Source: Delphinus delphis | Taxonomy: Eukaryota > Chordata > Mammalia > Artiodactyla > Delphinidae | Direction: 5' to 3' | Assembly: GCF_949987515.2 (NCBI RefSeq) | Contig: NC_082702.1 | Span: 48,329,600-48,393,599, forward strand | Length of the DNA: 64,000 nt | In this document: piece by piece, positions 1 to 10,639 of the stretch | Numbering within the stretch: position 1 is the first letter of the stretch | How the letters are laid out: every line of letters starts with the position of its first letter | Translations under genes and position numbers: made by a program | Notes under the pieces: generated by a model | The model's input: the letters and a program-made list of their open reading frames with translations, nothing else | Told to the model about the DNA's origin: nothing | Databases searched by the model: none

Positions 1-6
1 TCAGTA

Positions 7-30
7 CCCCCCCCCCCACAAAACACACAC
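7..30. repeat. C-run and CA-rich simple repeat
   Basis: A run of 11 C is followed by ACAAAACACACAC. It is low-complexity sequence at the window edge with no other recognisable feature. Confidence 0.8.
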
Positions 31-1670
31 TCAGGTATATTATTTATTTAAGTCTCAACACATTCTTAGAGAAACGGTTGCAGTGGCTGTGAATTTACTT
101 ATTAAAAGCCATCAGAATGAAAGAAATAAAGCATCTCTGAATGTGGCATTTCAGTGAATGGTGGCCTTTCAGAAAGACATTTTAAATTGCAAATGATACT
201 TTGTAGCTTTCTTTTTCTAAAAGAGATGACAACTGAAAGCAGAAGAAGTTTTTTGGGGTTAGTCTATCTTCTACTTAATGAAAATTGGTTTGAGAGAGAA
301 ATGGCATTCCTCTGATTACATAGTATTTATTATATGAAAGACTGTGCCTTTCCCAGGGGTAGAAATTAAATAACTGGAAAATATTTAAGATGATAGGGAA
401 TTAGCGGTGCACAAAGAATATAGCTATTTCTCTTCCTTTAAAATACATTTGTGAGGTTTAGTACAGCCACTACGTGGTAAATGGCGAATCTGTGTAGTGC
501 TTAAAATATTTAATGCACAATTTACCTGGAACACGGTTAAACTAAACAGTGAATTAACAATTTGTATATAGAAGCAAAATGGCGAGGAGGAACAGGCACA
601 GACACAATCTAACCGACTGGATTTTGAATCTTTGTCTCTGGCCTCTTACTTGCCCTCTGGCCATGGAGGTTTGTGGGAAAGTTGGATTTAATTGCTGTAG
701 TGTCTAGGACCTGCTACTCAAAAACTGAATACTGGTGGAAAAATGATATATAAAAAATAGAAAGCAAGGCACTATATGATATTACCATTAGCAGGAGAAT
801 GTTTTCTCCCATTTGGGGTAACTCTGGTATCAAATTAATAGTAAGGGCCAGGTATCTCACCCGTCTTTAATTATCCTTGAGAATATTTGCCCAAATCCAG
901 TGCAAAAGAAAAGGCAATACTAGAATGTAGAAAAATTGGGCGTGACTTCAAACTGATGAATTATTTCTTGCCTTTAACATTCCGATAATTTGAAGTTATT
1001 TGGACATTGAGTTGACATACCTATTATTTAAAATAGCTTTGATGTGGTTAAGAGCACACACATTTTCTTCTTTTGTAAAAATGCCACTTGACTCACAAAA
1101 CTTCTATCATCAATGATAACTAACCATGAGAAAAATAAGTTACTGAAATATTTGCATTTTTAGTTTTAAGAGAGCTATACTTTGTGCTATGAGGTTAATG
1201 AATACTTCTAAGTATCCCAGAGGGCCGAAAAAGCTTGTTATAATGTCACTTGAAATTATAATGATAGAAAAACAATGACAGCTGATAGCTTTGTTTCCAG
1301 AGAACTACACTGGAATAAGGAAAGCAAACATGAAAGATGGTTCCTTGTTCACAAGGAAGGTGAGCTGACCTGCTAGTTAAGATGTAAAACAACGTGTCAG
1401 AGCTGTCAAAAGCATCTTTAACAGACTGGACTCAGGAGAGAGTGATGGAAATTGGGCAGAGCAAGCAATTAATTCCACGGTTCATCAAATCACTCAATCC
1501 TCCTAATTTTTTTTTAAGATTTTAAAACAAAACCCATGATCATCAAAAGGCTTCCTCCTTATAAATTAAGCATGTAAAACCACATCTGCTTCTTCAGGAT
1601 GGTTAATGAACTGACATTTAAATCAACTGATAAGAGCACAAGCTAGTGCCATTAGTTAATTAACAACTGA
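31..1670. other. Unassigned intergenic sequence
   Basis: I see no coding potential and no repeat that I can name. The sequence is AT-rich with short open frames only. It may hold decayed repeats too old to recognise by eye. Confidence 0.5.
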
Positions 1671-1671
1671 A

Positions 1672-1790
1672 GAAAACACCCGTTGAGTGCTTGCCATGTC
1701 CCAAGTAGTGCACTGCGTGCCGGGGACATAAAAGTGAACAAAATATAGTCACTGCCTCACAGAGCATGTGACATGGCAGTGTGTACGAGC
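1672..1790 (-). repeat. LINE L2 3' end fragment
   Basis: The stretch reads TTGAGTGCTTGCCATGTCCC, then a GGGGACATAAAAGTGAACAAAA block and CACTGCCTCACAGAGCATG. This order matches the reverse complement of the L2 3' terminus (counted item, 'chart of stored items' motif, then the segment before the short 3' repeat). It is diverged and ancient. The distal part could also be read as MIR, because the two families share their 3' tail. Confidence 0.6.
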
Positions 1791-2163
1791 TGACACCCCT
1801 GACCGTAATTTCAGGCTTATCAGGAAGTGCCTGGGGGTCAAGGCTGCACACAGAAAAGCTGTCAGGGACCATTCAGTTCAGGTAAGTAAGGGAAGGTGGA
1901 AAGCAAGGGCTTAGACTGTGGGAACACACTGTCATAACACAGCAACCAAACACAGCACACCTGGGAACAAAATAAGTGTGAATACTAACTTCAACTTGGC
2001 AGTCTCTGCTTTGGGGCCATCAGGGGCTTCCAACTACGGACAGAAGTGGAAAGTCAACGGGTGGAGGTTACAGCTTGTGGCTCAAGTGCTCATCTGTGGG
2101 CCCCCATCCAATCAAAAACTAAACTGGATGGTCTACAACCCAGTCCAGTCCTGACACCTGGAT

Positions 2164-2331
2164 TTTTTTTTTTTTAAGTCTTTATTGAATTTTTGTTAAA
2201 ATGTTTCTGTTTTCTGTTCTGGTTTTTTGGCTGCCAGGCATGTGGGATCTTAGTTCCCCCAGGGATCGAACCCGCTCTCCCTGCCCTGGAAGGCAAAGTC
2301 TTAACCACTGGACCACCAGGGGAGTCCCTGG
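2164..2331 (-). repeat. CHR-type tRNA-derived SINE (short form)
   Basis: A T-run on the left is the A-tail on the minus strand. The right end reads CCACCAGGGGAGTCCC, the reverse complement of the tRNA-derived head. A Pol III B-box-like GGATCGAACCC lies inside. Flanking CTGGATTTT at 2158-2166 and 2335-2343 is the likely target-site duplication. The short form without the extended middle resembles the CHR-2 type. Confidence 0.85.
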
Positions 2332-2640
2332 CAACTGGATTTTGACTTATGCCTCAGGAGGTACTACGATGGTGCAAAGGCCACCTGCAGGGAGAGGGGC
2401 TTCAAACTGAAATCTGAGAAGAATTTGGGGTCAGCAGAGCTGCCCTGGAGCAGGTAAACTGGACTGGCCACTATCACCTGACCCACAGACATCCCCGCTC
2501 TCTTTCCCTGCTTTAACCCGAGCAGCTACTCTTTCGCTTACCATCCAAGAGAGCCATGAAGGTGGCTGTTCTGCCTTAAAAATATGAAAACAAAAAGAAG
2601 AGAATAACCGGCTAATTAAGTACTAAATCCTTTAGTATTC

Positions 2641-2800
2641 AGTACATTTTATGTATATATATGGAAATCAATATATAAATAGGAAGTATATAATAATATA
2701 CATTTATGATATATAATGCATAGAAATAGATCATAATAGATATTATAAATAATAAATATAAACATATATAATAAATATATATAACAAATAAACAGTGTAT
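2641..2800. repeat. AT-rich low-complexity tract
   Basis: About 160 bp consist almost entirely of A and T, with many TATATA and AATAA words. There is no clean repeat unit, so this is low complexity rather than a microsatellite. Confidence 0.8.
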
Positions 2801-2892
2801 ATGGCTCATAAAAATGAACTCATTATGGCTCTTGGGGTGGCATTTTCGCAAGATAGTAGCTTCATCACTTGCTAGATACATGCTGTTGGCCA

Positions 2893-3050
2893 AGTTTTCT
2901 AATTCACTTAAACCTCAGTTTCCTCTGCAAAATGGGGGCATTAATGGTACCTGTCTCCTAGTATGGTTGAGAGAATTAAGTCAATCAATATAACAAGGGC
3001 TTAGAACACAACCTAGCACAGAGTAGGCTCCCAATCAGTGTCAGATATTT
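2893..3050 (+). repeat. MIR SINE
   Basis: The order AACCTCAGTTTCCTCTGCAAAATGGGG, GTACCTGTCTCCTAG, GGGCTTAGAACACAACCTAGCACAGAGTAGG is the MIR core and 3' half on the plus strand. It is ancient and diverged. The 5' tRNA-like part is not recognisable. Confidence 0.85.
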
Positions 3051-4630
3051 TTCTATGTGGCCAAAGGCATGCGTTGCATCAAGGAAGACGGGATTGTTAA
3101 AAGATAGAGGAAAACACCCAGCATCAGTTATTCTGCATTTGACTTTTAACTAAGACGTCTGAGCCCAAGTGATCTAATAGCTTTTGACGGATTTGTTCAT
3201 GAGAAGAGGGTCAACTAAGTTCAAAATCTTTCTCCTGCATTGTGAGAACTAAGCCAGGATGATTCAGAGTATGGAGTTTCACTGTGAGTAATGATGTAGG
3301 GTAGCAGGTCGAATGGAAGACTGCTTGAATGTGAAATCCCTATCATCAGGATGAAAAAGCAAGGAGCTTCTGCTGATGGAAAGAGAGTGGTGCCCCTCCT
3401 AGGTTCAGTGTCCTGACCTGAACCTGCAGAGAGGACCGCCATCCTTCGTGCTCCTGGGACTAGGTCAAGGGGGATGTGAGTGACAGTAACTATACCAGAA
3501 CTCCGCACTGAGGGTGCCAACTGCACATCACCACTTAGATGCTACGAGAGGAGCACAGGGTGAAAAATGGTCCTGGATAAAAGGCTTGCGATAGCGCCCT
3601 GAGTCCAAGCCCCACAGATGTCATTGCCCAGCACAATCCCCAGGGGTTCCCATGTGCTGAGATCAGGAGGACATCCAGGACACTCTCGGCCAGTGACCTG
3701 TGGAGGTCTCGGGGTGGGACAAGGAGACGGCAGGGAGTGGTGGCCTTTTAACTGGAGGCAAAGGCTAGAAACAGCAGTGGGTACCAGACATCATCAACAG
3801 CCCCCCAATCAGTAGCAGGAAAGATAAGTCACTCAAAGGGAGACCTACCAGGAGCTTCAGCAGGCTTCACAGGTAGGGGGAGAGCAGAGGGAACAGAGGA
3901 TGACTTCATCCATCATTAGGATGTATGGTCTGGTCTCCCTCTTCACCCAGCAGCCCTCTTGGGAATAAGGAGGAAAAAAGGAAACATAGACTATGGAGAA
4001 ACAGCCAGAAAAAGGGATTTAAACTTTGCTGGTTCTTTCTCCTAATGAAATAGAATTAACAGAAAGAGACAGGTTTGAACTGGAAGAAACTATTGCCTTG
4101 AATTTGTTTGCTTTTAAATCATCCTGTGGGTTTCTGACCTCCTTGCCATAGATTGCTACTTTTAGGAGTTGGGATTCAAAACAAGTCATAGAACACTTGA
4201 GAAAACAAAAAAAAAAAACCAACTACTTCTGTTGAACATTTCAACTTGCGCAGGATAAAATCTGACCCCTCTACAAAACATAAATGACACTCAGGTTTTG
4301 CATTATTTAGCTATTATGCAGGAAACCACCACCTTCCCCTTCCCCAGAAGGTCCCTTTCAGTTTGGCGGAGTCCTCATGCACAGGGCTCAGAGGGTCATC
4401 TCTATGTGACGTTTCTAAAGATGGTTTTGTATATATAGGCCTATGTCCTTCCCAAAACCAAATTATCCTTTAATGGGCACTCAGAGTCTTGCTTCATTTT
4501 GATTCCTCCAGGGAAAGCTGACCACGCATCAGAAAGCATTTTGTATATTTCTTTTCCCTCTGAGTCACTAGTCACTAATTAGGAACATCCAGCTTTGCTT
4601 TCAGAAACTTCCCCTTGTGGGTTGGGGGGA
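3051..4630. other. Unassigned intergenic sequence
   Basis: There are no convincing exons, repeats or RNA genes. A 101-codon minus-strand frame at 3221-3526 has no recognisable motif and is most likely chance. Confidence 0.45.
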
Positions 4631-4639
4631 AGTGTCATA

Positions 4640-4800
4640 ACGCCTTTAGATTTAGAAGGAAACTTAGGGAGAATCTAGTCTAATTTATGCATAAACTGAG
4701 GCCCAGGTGACTTGCAGGAGGCCACATAATAAGTGGCACAGCTGAGCTCAAAGTAAGTCTCACTGGCTCCAGCCCGGAGCCCTGAGACACACACTTCAGG
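4640..4800 (-). repeat. Ancient MIR-like SINE remnant
   Basis: AAACTGAGGCCCAGGTGACTT, GCCACATAATAAGTGGCACAGCTG and GGCTCCAGCCCGGAGCCC follow the reverse order of a MIR-type core. Divergence is high, and a related ancient SINE cannot be excluded. Confidence 0.55.
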
Positions 4801-4929
4801 ACACATCATCACGGGTGGCCTGAAACTACACCAAGACAAGCTTTCAGATCCACTGATGGGGTCCGGCACTCCATTGATAGACATCCATGATAGAGTCATT
4901 CCTCCAAAATATCGAGTACACGTTGTTAG

Positions 4930-5825
4930 CCCCTGCAAAAACCAGGGTTAGCTGCATTTTCTGAGAGATTACTTTCCTGAAGAAACAACCTTTAGTTGCC
5001 AAGAATCAAGTAAAGAAAGACTTTACCAATTTGGAGGTCTGACGAAAATGAGGGAAAGGAATCTGGTTTAGGTTTTGTTCAGAACAGGGAAAGTGATGTG
5101 ATTTATGGGTTCGCAAAAAGCAAACGTGATTGCAGAAGGAAAGTGCTTTGAGTTGAGAATTCCTAAGTTTTACTGGAGTTTGGTAAAAGTAGAAGCTATT
5201 GATGTAGGAGGCTAATGTCTGTCACAGTCTGGGTATTTTGCAATGAGTTCCTTCACAGCATGTTCATGTTAAGAATAAAGAGGTCTCTACGGTTAGCGGA
5301 AGTTTAATGAGGATTACAATGCCCCCCCAGATCTTACAACCCATTTAAAAAATCCATAACCTCTAGGTTTATCATGAGAGGGAACATGCCAATTTACGGT
5401 ATTACAAACATTCTTCAGAAAAATTTTAGGTTCCACAGGCATTGTCCGTAATTTCCTTCTACATTCTGCATTTTATAAATTGCAGAGTATGCGTTACTAT
5501 GGAAACGACCTCTGGTCGATCTGTTACTCAAATACATGAAAGATAAGCCTTGGGGATATGCCTCCACCAGCCAATAACTTACTGTATGGTTCATCCCTAA
5601 ATATTTCCTTCTTCTGTTAGCCATTTTGGCTGAGACATCAGAGTAGCTATTATCAAGAAGGCAAATATGGAATTAAACAAAAGCACAAATGTTTTCTGGG
5701 TAATAAATCAAGGAAGCCTAAAGAAGACAGAAAAGGAAGACGAGTGATGTCATTATAGCTAGTATTGGGCAACTGCTTATAGCTGTCTTCTCCTGTAAAA
5801 TTCACACTTTAACATTCACGTACAC
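4930..5825. other. Unassigned intergenic sequence
   Basis: Nothing recognisable is seen on either strand beyond short chance frames. Confidence 0.45.
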
Positions 5826-5829
5826 CAGA

Positions 5830-5984
5830 GTGACCTAGAAGCCTTGTTGGAACACAAGGCTGGGTTCTACCCTCGAAGTCTAGGATTTAGTTGACTGCGA
5901 GGGGGGCCTGAGAATTTGTTTTCCTAACAGGTCCCGGTGAGGCTGACACTGCTGCCGGTCCTGACGCCTGACTGAGAACCACTG
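5830..5984. repeat. MER20/MER5-like hAT DNA transposon remnant
   Basis: The right end reads CTGAGAACCACTG (5972-5984), the terminal inverted repeat of Charlie-related non-autonomous elements. CTGAGAATTTGTTTTCCTAACAGG and GCTGCCGGTCC fit the MER20 interior. The left terminus has decayed and no 8-bp duplication is visible. Confidence 0.65.
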
Positions 5985-6007
5985 CTCTAAGCATTAGCTG
6001 CAGCATG

Positions 6008-6490
6008 TTTAAAAATTATAGTAGAACACACACTACATAAAATTTACCATTATAACCATTTTCAAGTACACAGTTCAGTGGTATTAATTACGTACACGCT
6101 GTTGGGCAGCCATCACCACTATCCACCTCCAGATCCCTTTCATGCTCCCAAACTGAAACCCTGCACCCGCTGAGCCATAACTCCCCAATCCTCCTTCAAC
6201 CAGCCCCTGGCACCCACCATTTTACTTTCTGTCTCTGAACTGGAGTATTCTGGGTACCTCCTAAAGTGAAATCGCACAATATTTGTCCTTTTGTATCAGA
6301 ATTTCCTCCCTCTAGAAGGCTGCATAATATCCCATTGTATGGCTAGATCCCATTTTGTTTATCCATTCATCTGTGGATGGACCTTGCGTGGTTTCCGCCT
6401 TTCGGCTGCTGTGAATAAGGGTGTACACAAATTTATTCATGTATCTGTTTTCGATTCTTTTGGGTATATACCTGGAAGTGGAATCGCTTA
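6008..6490 (-). repeat. Old LINE-1 3' end (L1M type)
   Basis: AAATTTACCATTATAACC, ACACAGTTCAGTGGTATTAA, CAGCCATCACCACTATCCACC, GTTTATCCATTCATCTGTGG and TGGGTATATACCTGGAAGTGG occur in the order of an L1 3' UTR and ORF2 end read on the minus strand. It carries indels typical of pre-eutherian-radiation copies. It is 5'-truncated with no visible TSD. Confidence 0.85.
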
Positions 6491-6534
6491 TTCTAAGTGC
6501 TTTACGTTCATAATTATACTTCAGCTTTAGAAAA

Positions 6535-6670
6535 AGATACATTATTACCCCCATTTTATACATGAGGAGATTGAGACACTCAGAATTCACCTAATTTTCC
6601 TCAGGTCACACAGGTGGTAAGTGGAGGCTGGTTTCCAGCACAGGTTGGTTGGTTCTAGGGCTCAGGTACC
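6535..6670 (-). repeat. MIR SINE
   Basis: TTATTACCCCCATTTTATAC, GAGGAGATTGAGAC, CTCAGGTCACACAGGTGGTAAGTGG and GGTTTCCAGCACAGG form the reverse complement of the MIR core. It abuts the L1 remnant to its left. Confidence 0.8.
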
Positions 6671-7247
6671 CAGGAAACTCAGCTCTCTTCTCTACCTGAA
6701 GAAGCATTTTATTTTTCATGGAAAACCATTACTGACACAGACATTAATTTTTTAAGCCAACCTTTAGGTAAAAGAGACATAAGAGAGGATGCAAGTATAT
6801 GAGAAAGGCACTCCTCCGCTCCTTGGTCTAGGCACAGGCCGTGAGATACTGTAATTCTCCTAGATATCTAGAAAAGATGAGGATCTCTGTTACATAAACA
6901 CTTAAAGATGCATTTAAGGATGCATGACAATTTTGCAAGTATTTCCCCATTTCTACCCTTCTATGCTGTAACCTAAACGTTGCCAGCTCTTTTAGGTGCT
7001 CTTTAAATTACATAATTTTCCGTCTTATTTGTGGAGCTTTAAATGAACAGTCATTTGTGGGAGATTCTACCTAATTCCCATCTTCCAGTAAGTAGCCTCC
7101 CCCGGCCCACTCCATCACCAGAAACATGGCTTTATTCGTTCTTTTAGTATAAGAACTCGGATTGTTATTTTACGAATTTGGAAAATTAAATGATCATTAA
7201 ATCACAAGAAACTCTTATCCCACTTCTTATGCTTCCACTTTCACTTC
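6671..7247. other. Unassigned intergenic sequence
   Basis: No feature is recognised. A short direct repeat GATGCATTTAAGGATGCAT lies near 6908. Confidence 0.4.
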
Positions 7248-7264
7248 AATATTTTTCTCTTTCC

Positions 7265-7603
7265 TGCCAACGAATTTGACAACCTAGAAGAAATGGACAA
7301 GTTTCTAGAAACATACAGCCCACCAAAACTGACTCAAGAAGAAACAGATAATTTGAACAGACCAATCACTAGAAGTGAAATAGAATCTGTAATTTAAAAA
7401 CTCCCTACAAACAAAAGTCCAGGACGAGATGGCTTCACAGGCGAATTCTACCAAACATACAAAGAAGAACTTACACTCGTCCTTCTCAAACTCTTCCAAA
7501 AAATTGAAGACGAGGGAACACTCCCAAAGACATTCTATGAAGCCACCATCACCCTGATACCAAAAGCAGACAAAGACACCACCAAAAAAGAAAATTAGGG
7601 CCA
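7265..7603 (+). repeat. LINE-1 ORF2 internal fragment, truncated at both ends
   Basis: The translation carries the L1 ORF2 segment between endonuclease and the first RT motifs: a [11 protein letters not shown] start, the [13 protein letters not shown] block and a [16 protein letters not shown] block. One in-frame stop interrupts it. There is no 3' UTR and no poly(A). It is flanked by a 17-bp duplication AATATTTTTCTCYTTCC at 7248-7264 and 7604-7620 with one mismatch. This marks a single insertion event rather than a leftover of a longer copy. It is non-functional. Confidence 0.9.
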
Positions 7604-7620
7604 AATATTTTTCTCCTTCC

Positions 7621-9134
7621 ATTTAAAAGGTTAGTGATAATTAATGTAAAGGGAGAACAGCAAATTAAAGATATATAATTTTATGCATTCTCTTTTTTGA
7701 ACATATTACCCCCACTCCAAGTTAAATTTTTACTTTTTCATGTTAATTTTTTTTGTACAAAAGGACTTTTAAAGTATTTCTCTTTTATTTAGATATAATG
7801 CTTAAGCCTGAATATATTCTGAATGGCAGTCCAGATACTGTTCCTACAGCTTGAGGTACCTTCCCTACATCAACATTTGAGTATGTCTTCCTTTCCACAC
7901 CTAGAACATTCTCTTTTAGTATCTGAGCTCACATGGCTCTCTGTTCAGAAACTGGTTTCACCAGATAACTCTTTCAGTTCTCCAAGTACTTATGATTCTC
8001 CAGATGTTTAATGTGGGATCCAAATGTAACTCATAAAGCTACCTTCTGTTGTAATGTCTCTACTGAGGAATCTTAATTATTTCTTGTTGATATTCCTTTA
8101 AATATTTGGTTCTTTGAACTCAAGGAGATGCCTGAATATTCAGTGTTCTCCTTCCCAGCAGTCAGGAATTTTAGTTGCATACAAGAGACACACACTCTGG
8201 ATCACAAAGTAGAGTTTTGTGGAAAGAAAACTGAGTAGGTCACAGGCTCTGTAGGGCCTGAACAAAGAGACTTGCGGGGTTCTCCAGAAACAACACCCCA
8301 ACTCCTATAACACAGCCTCTCGCCCACCTGTTCAAAATCTAACTCGTCCTATTTCTTTCTCTAACTACTGCTTCACACGTCAATTTCATGAAGACTCTGA
8401 CCAGCTTCCAGGTGAGACCAGAGGATGCCTTGCCTTAAGCCTGCTTGTACCATACCTCTCACTGCCTGAGAAGGAACTTCCCTAAGCTGCAGTTCTCGAC
8501 ACCCTTGAGAATCCAAGGGTTCAGAGGAGTTAATGCCTACAGGGCCACCTTTAAGCAATGCGGCAGAGGACGAAGCCTCGTTCATCCCTTTCTACACCCA
8601 GGTGCACAGCTGTAACCTGTATTTCATCAGGTCTCCTCAGACAGTCCCCGCACGAAGGATACAGCCCTGTCCCTCATCGTGGTGGGTAAGTTAGTAACAC
8701 ACGCCTAGACTAGCTTTCTCTCCTTCCCTGCCATAGCTCCTGCCATGAATTCCATGAATTCCTGCTCCTGGGCTCACATCCCCAAGAAACAATCAGCTCA
8801 CAAGTCTTTTCCTTCAGGCTTTTCTTCTGGGGAAACCAATGATAAAATTGCTTGATTTACTATTTATCTTATTATTGCATTTACCCTCTATGAGCTTGTA
8901 AGTTAGTCTCTTCTTCTATTATTTCTTTAGAAGTTTCTCTAAAGTGACAGCATGCACTCGACTCATTCAAGTCCAACTTAAATGAATACGTTTACCTCAT
9001 CCTGGTCAATGCATGGGCCTCAGAGAGCTTTTCCCTTTCTCTGGCTCATAGACTGTTGTTCATGTCGAATCTTTTCTTGTATGTGAATGTCAGATTCCAC
9101 AAGACATTATGATGTACTGTTCCATGTAATCAAT
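7621..9134. other. Unassigned intergenic sequence
   Basis: I recognise no exon or repeat. A 70-codon minus-strand frame at 8373-8585 shows no known motif. Confidence 0.4.
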
Positions 9135-9146
9135 AATAATTTACTT

Positions 9147-9759
9147 CAGGGACACAGAGAACAGACTTGTGGTTGCCAAGAGGGAGAGGGGGTACGGGAG
9201 GGATGGATTGGGAGTTTGGGATTAGCAGATGCAAATTGGTATATATAGAATGGATAAACAACAGGGTCCCACCATATAGCACAGGGAACTAACTATACAG
9301 TAGGTCCCCTACATAACAAAGGAGTTCTGCTCCAAGAGCGTGTTCATAACTCCAATTTGCTCAGAAGTCCAACAAAGTTAGTCTAGGTACCCAACTAACA
9401 CAGTTGGCTTTACAGTACTGTACTGTAATAGGTTTATAATACTTTTCACACAAATAATAATAAAAAACACAAAAAATAAAGAAAACATTTTTCATCTTAC
9501 AGTACAGTAACCTTACAGACACGTGAACTAACTTACATGATTGGACATGAAAACACAGGTCCACATCTTTGAAAGTTCGTGACTTGAAGGTTTGTATTTA
9601 GGGGACTTACTGTATTCAATATCCTGTGATAAACCATAATGGAAAAGAATATGAAAAAGACCGTATATATATGTATAACTGAGTCACTTTGCTGTACGGC
9701 ACTAATTAACACAACACTGTAACTCCACTATACTTCAATAAAAAATAAATGTAAAAAAT
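9147..9759 (+). repeat. LINE-1 3' end, split by a DNA transposon
   Basis: The left part (9147-9297) holds TTGTGGTTGCCAAGAGGG, TGGATTGGGAGTTTGGGATTA and ATATAGCACAGGGAACTA. The right part (9613-9759) resumes with TTCAATATCCTGTGATAAACC, CTGAGTCACTTTGCTGTAC and ACTTCAATAAAAAATAAA. Together they form one 5'-truncated cetartiodactyl-type L1 tail of about 300 bp. The insertion duplication AATRATTTACTT is at 9135-9146 and 9760-9771. Confidence 0.92.
9298..9612. mobile_element. Non-autonomous Tc1/mariner/pogo-like DNA transposon
   Basis: The element is 315 bp. Its left end is CAGTAGGTCCCCTACATA, and the reverse complement of its right end is CAGTAAGTCCCCTAAATA, so the terminal inverted repeats match at 16 of 18 positions. 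It sits between two TA dinucleotides (9296-9297 and 9613-9614), the target duplication of Tc1/mariner and pogo/Tigger transposases. Removing it restores the uninterrupted L1 tail. It has no transposase reading frame, so it was moved in trans. The CAGT end resembles Tigger-type elements, but I cannot name the family. Confidence 0.9.
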
Positions 9760-10007
9760 AATGATTTACTTTTTAAAAAAATTTTAGGCAAGGACTGTTC
9801 ATTAAGAAGGAAAGGACTGCTCATTCAGGGCCCGGTTGGTGTCCCTTGTGTGTTAATCCAATGGCAGAAAACAAGCCAGTGAACCATGAGTTCACTGACT
9901 CATCAGTGATGTACCAGTTACCAGAACATTCTATTTTTTAAGCTGCTGGTGGGTGCTGATTATTTGTTGTTATTCCTCATCGTTTTGTGTTTGTGCATGT
10001 GTGTACT

Positions 10008-10235
10008 TTTTTTTCAATTTTTTTATTGTAAAATACACATAACAGAAAATTTACCATATTAATCATTTTTAAATGTACAGTTCAGTGATATTAAATATAT
10101 ACATCATGCTCTGTAACCATCGCTACCATCCATCTCCATAACCCTACTCATCTTGTAAAACTGCAACTGTATACCCAATAATGACTTCTACTCTCACTTT
10201 CATCTGCTCTTCTGCCTTGAATATCATTTTCCCTC
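10008..10235 (-). repeat. Old LINE-1 3' end (L1M type)
   Basis: A T-run is followed by TTTACCATATTAATCATTTTTAA, ACAGTTCAGTGATATTAA, ACCATCGCTACCATCCATCTCC and TTGTAAAACTGCAACTGTATACCC. This is the same 3' UTR type as at 6008-6490. It is 5'-truncated. Confidence 0.8.
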
Positions 10236-10320
10236 TGCATGAGGACACTTGTATTACTTTTAGTGAAGGTCTGTGATGACAGAGTTCTCAAATTTTGTCT
10301 GTTTAAAAATGTTTTACCTT

Positions 10321-10605
10321 GGGCTTCCCTGGTGGCGCAGTGGTTGAGAATCTGCCTGCTAATGCAGGGGACATGGGTTCGAGCCCTGGTCTAGGAAAAT
10401 CCCACATGCCACGGAGCAACTAGGCCCATGAGCCACAACTACTGAGCCTGCGCGTCTGGAGCCTGTGCTCCACAACAAGAGAGGCCGAGATAGTGAGAGG
10501 CCCGCGCACTGAGATGAAGAGTGGCCCCCGCTTGCCACGACTAGAGAAAGCCCTCGCACAGAAATAAAGACCCAACACAGCCAAAAAATAAAAAAATAAA
10601 TAAAA
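10321..10605 (+). repeat. CHR-1-type tRNA-derived SINE
   Basis: The tRNA-like head GGCTTCCCTGGTGGCGCAG is followed by a B box GGGTTCGAGCCC. The unique region contains GAGCCACAACTACTGAGCC and GAGCCTGTGCTCC, and the tail is (AAATAAA)n. Flanking GTTTTACCT at 10311-10319 and 10606-10614 is the TSD. The head derives from a tRNA but cannot fold into a working one. Confidence 0.95.
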
Positions 10606-10639
10606 GTTTTACCTCCATTTTCTGAAAGATAATTTTACT

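Noticed and set aside
6008..10235. The two L1M 3' ends at 6008-6490 and 10008-10235 as parts of one split copy
   Set aside because: Both cover the same 3' UTR segment, so they must be separate insertions.
10321..10395. tRNA-like heads with A and B boxes in the CHR copies
   Set aside because: They are SINE heads derived from a tRNA. They cannot form the cloverleaf and are followed by SINE bodies and A-tails, so they are not tRNA genes.
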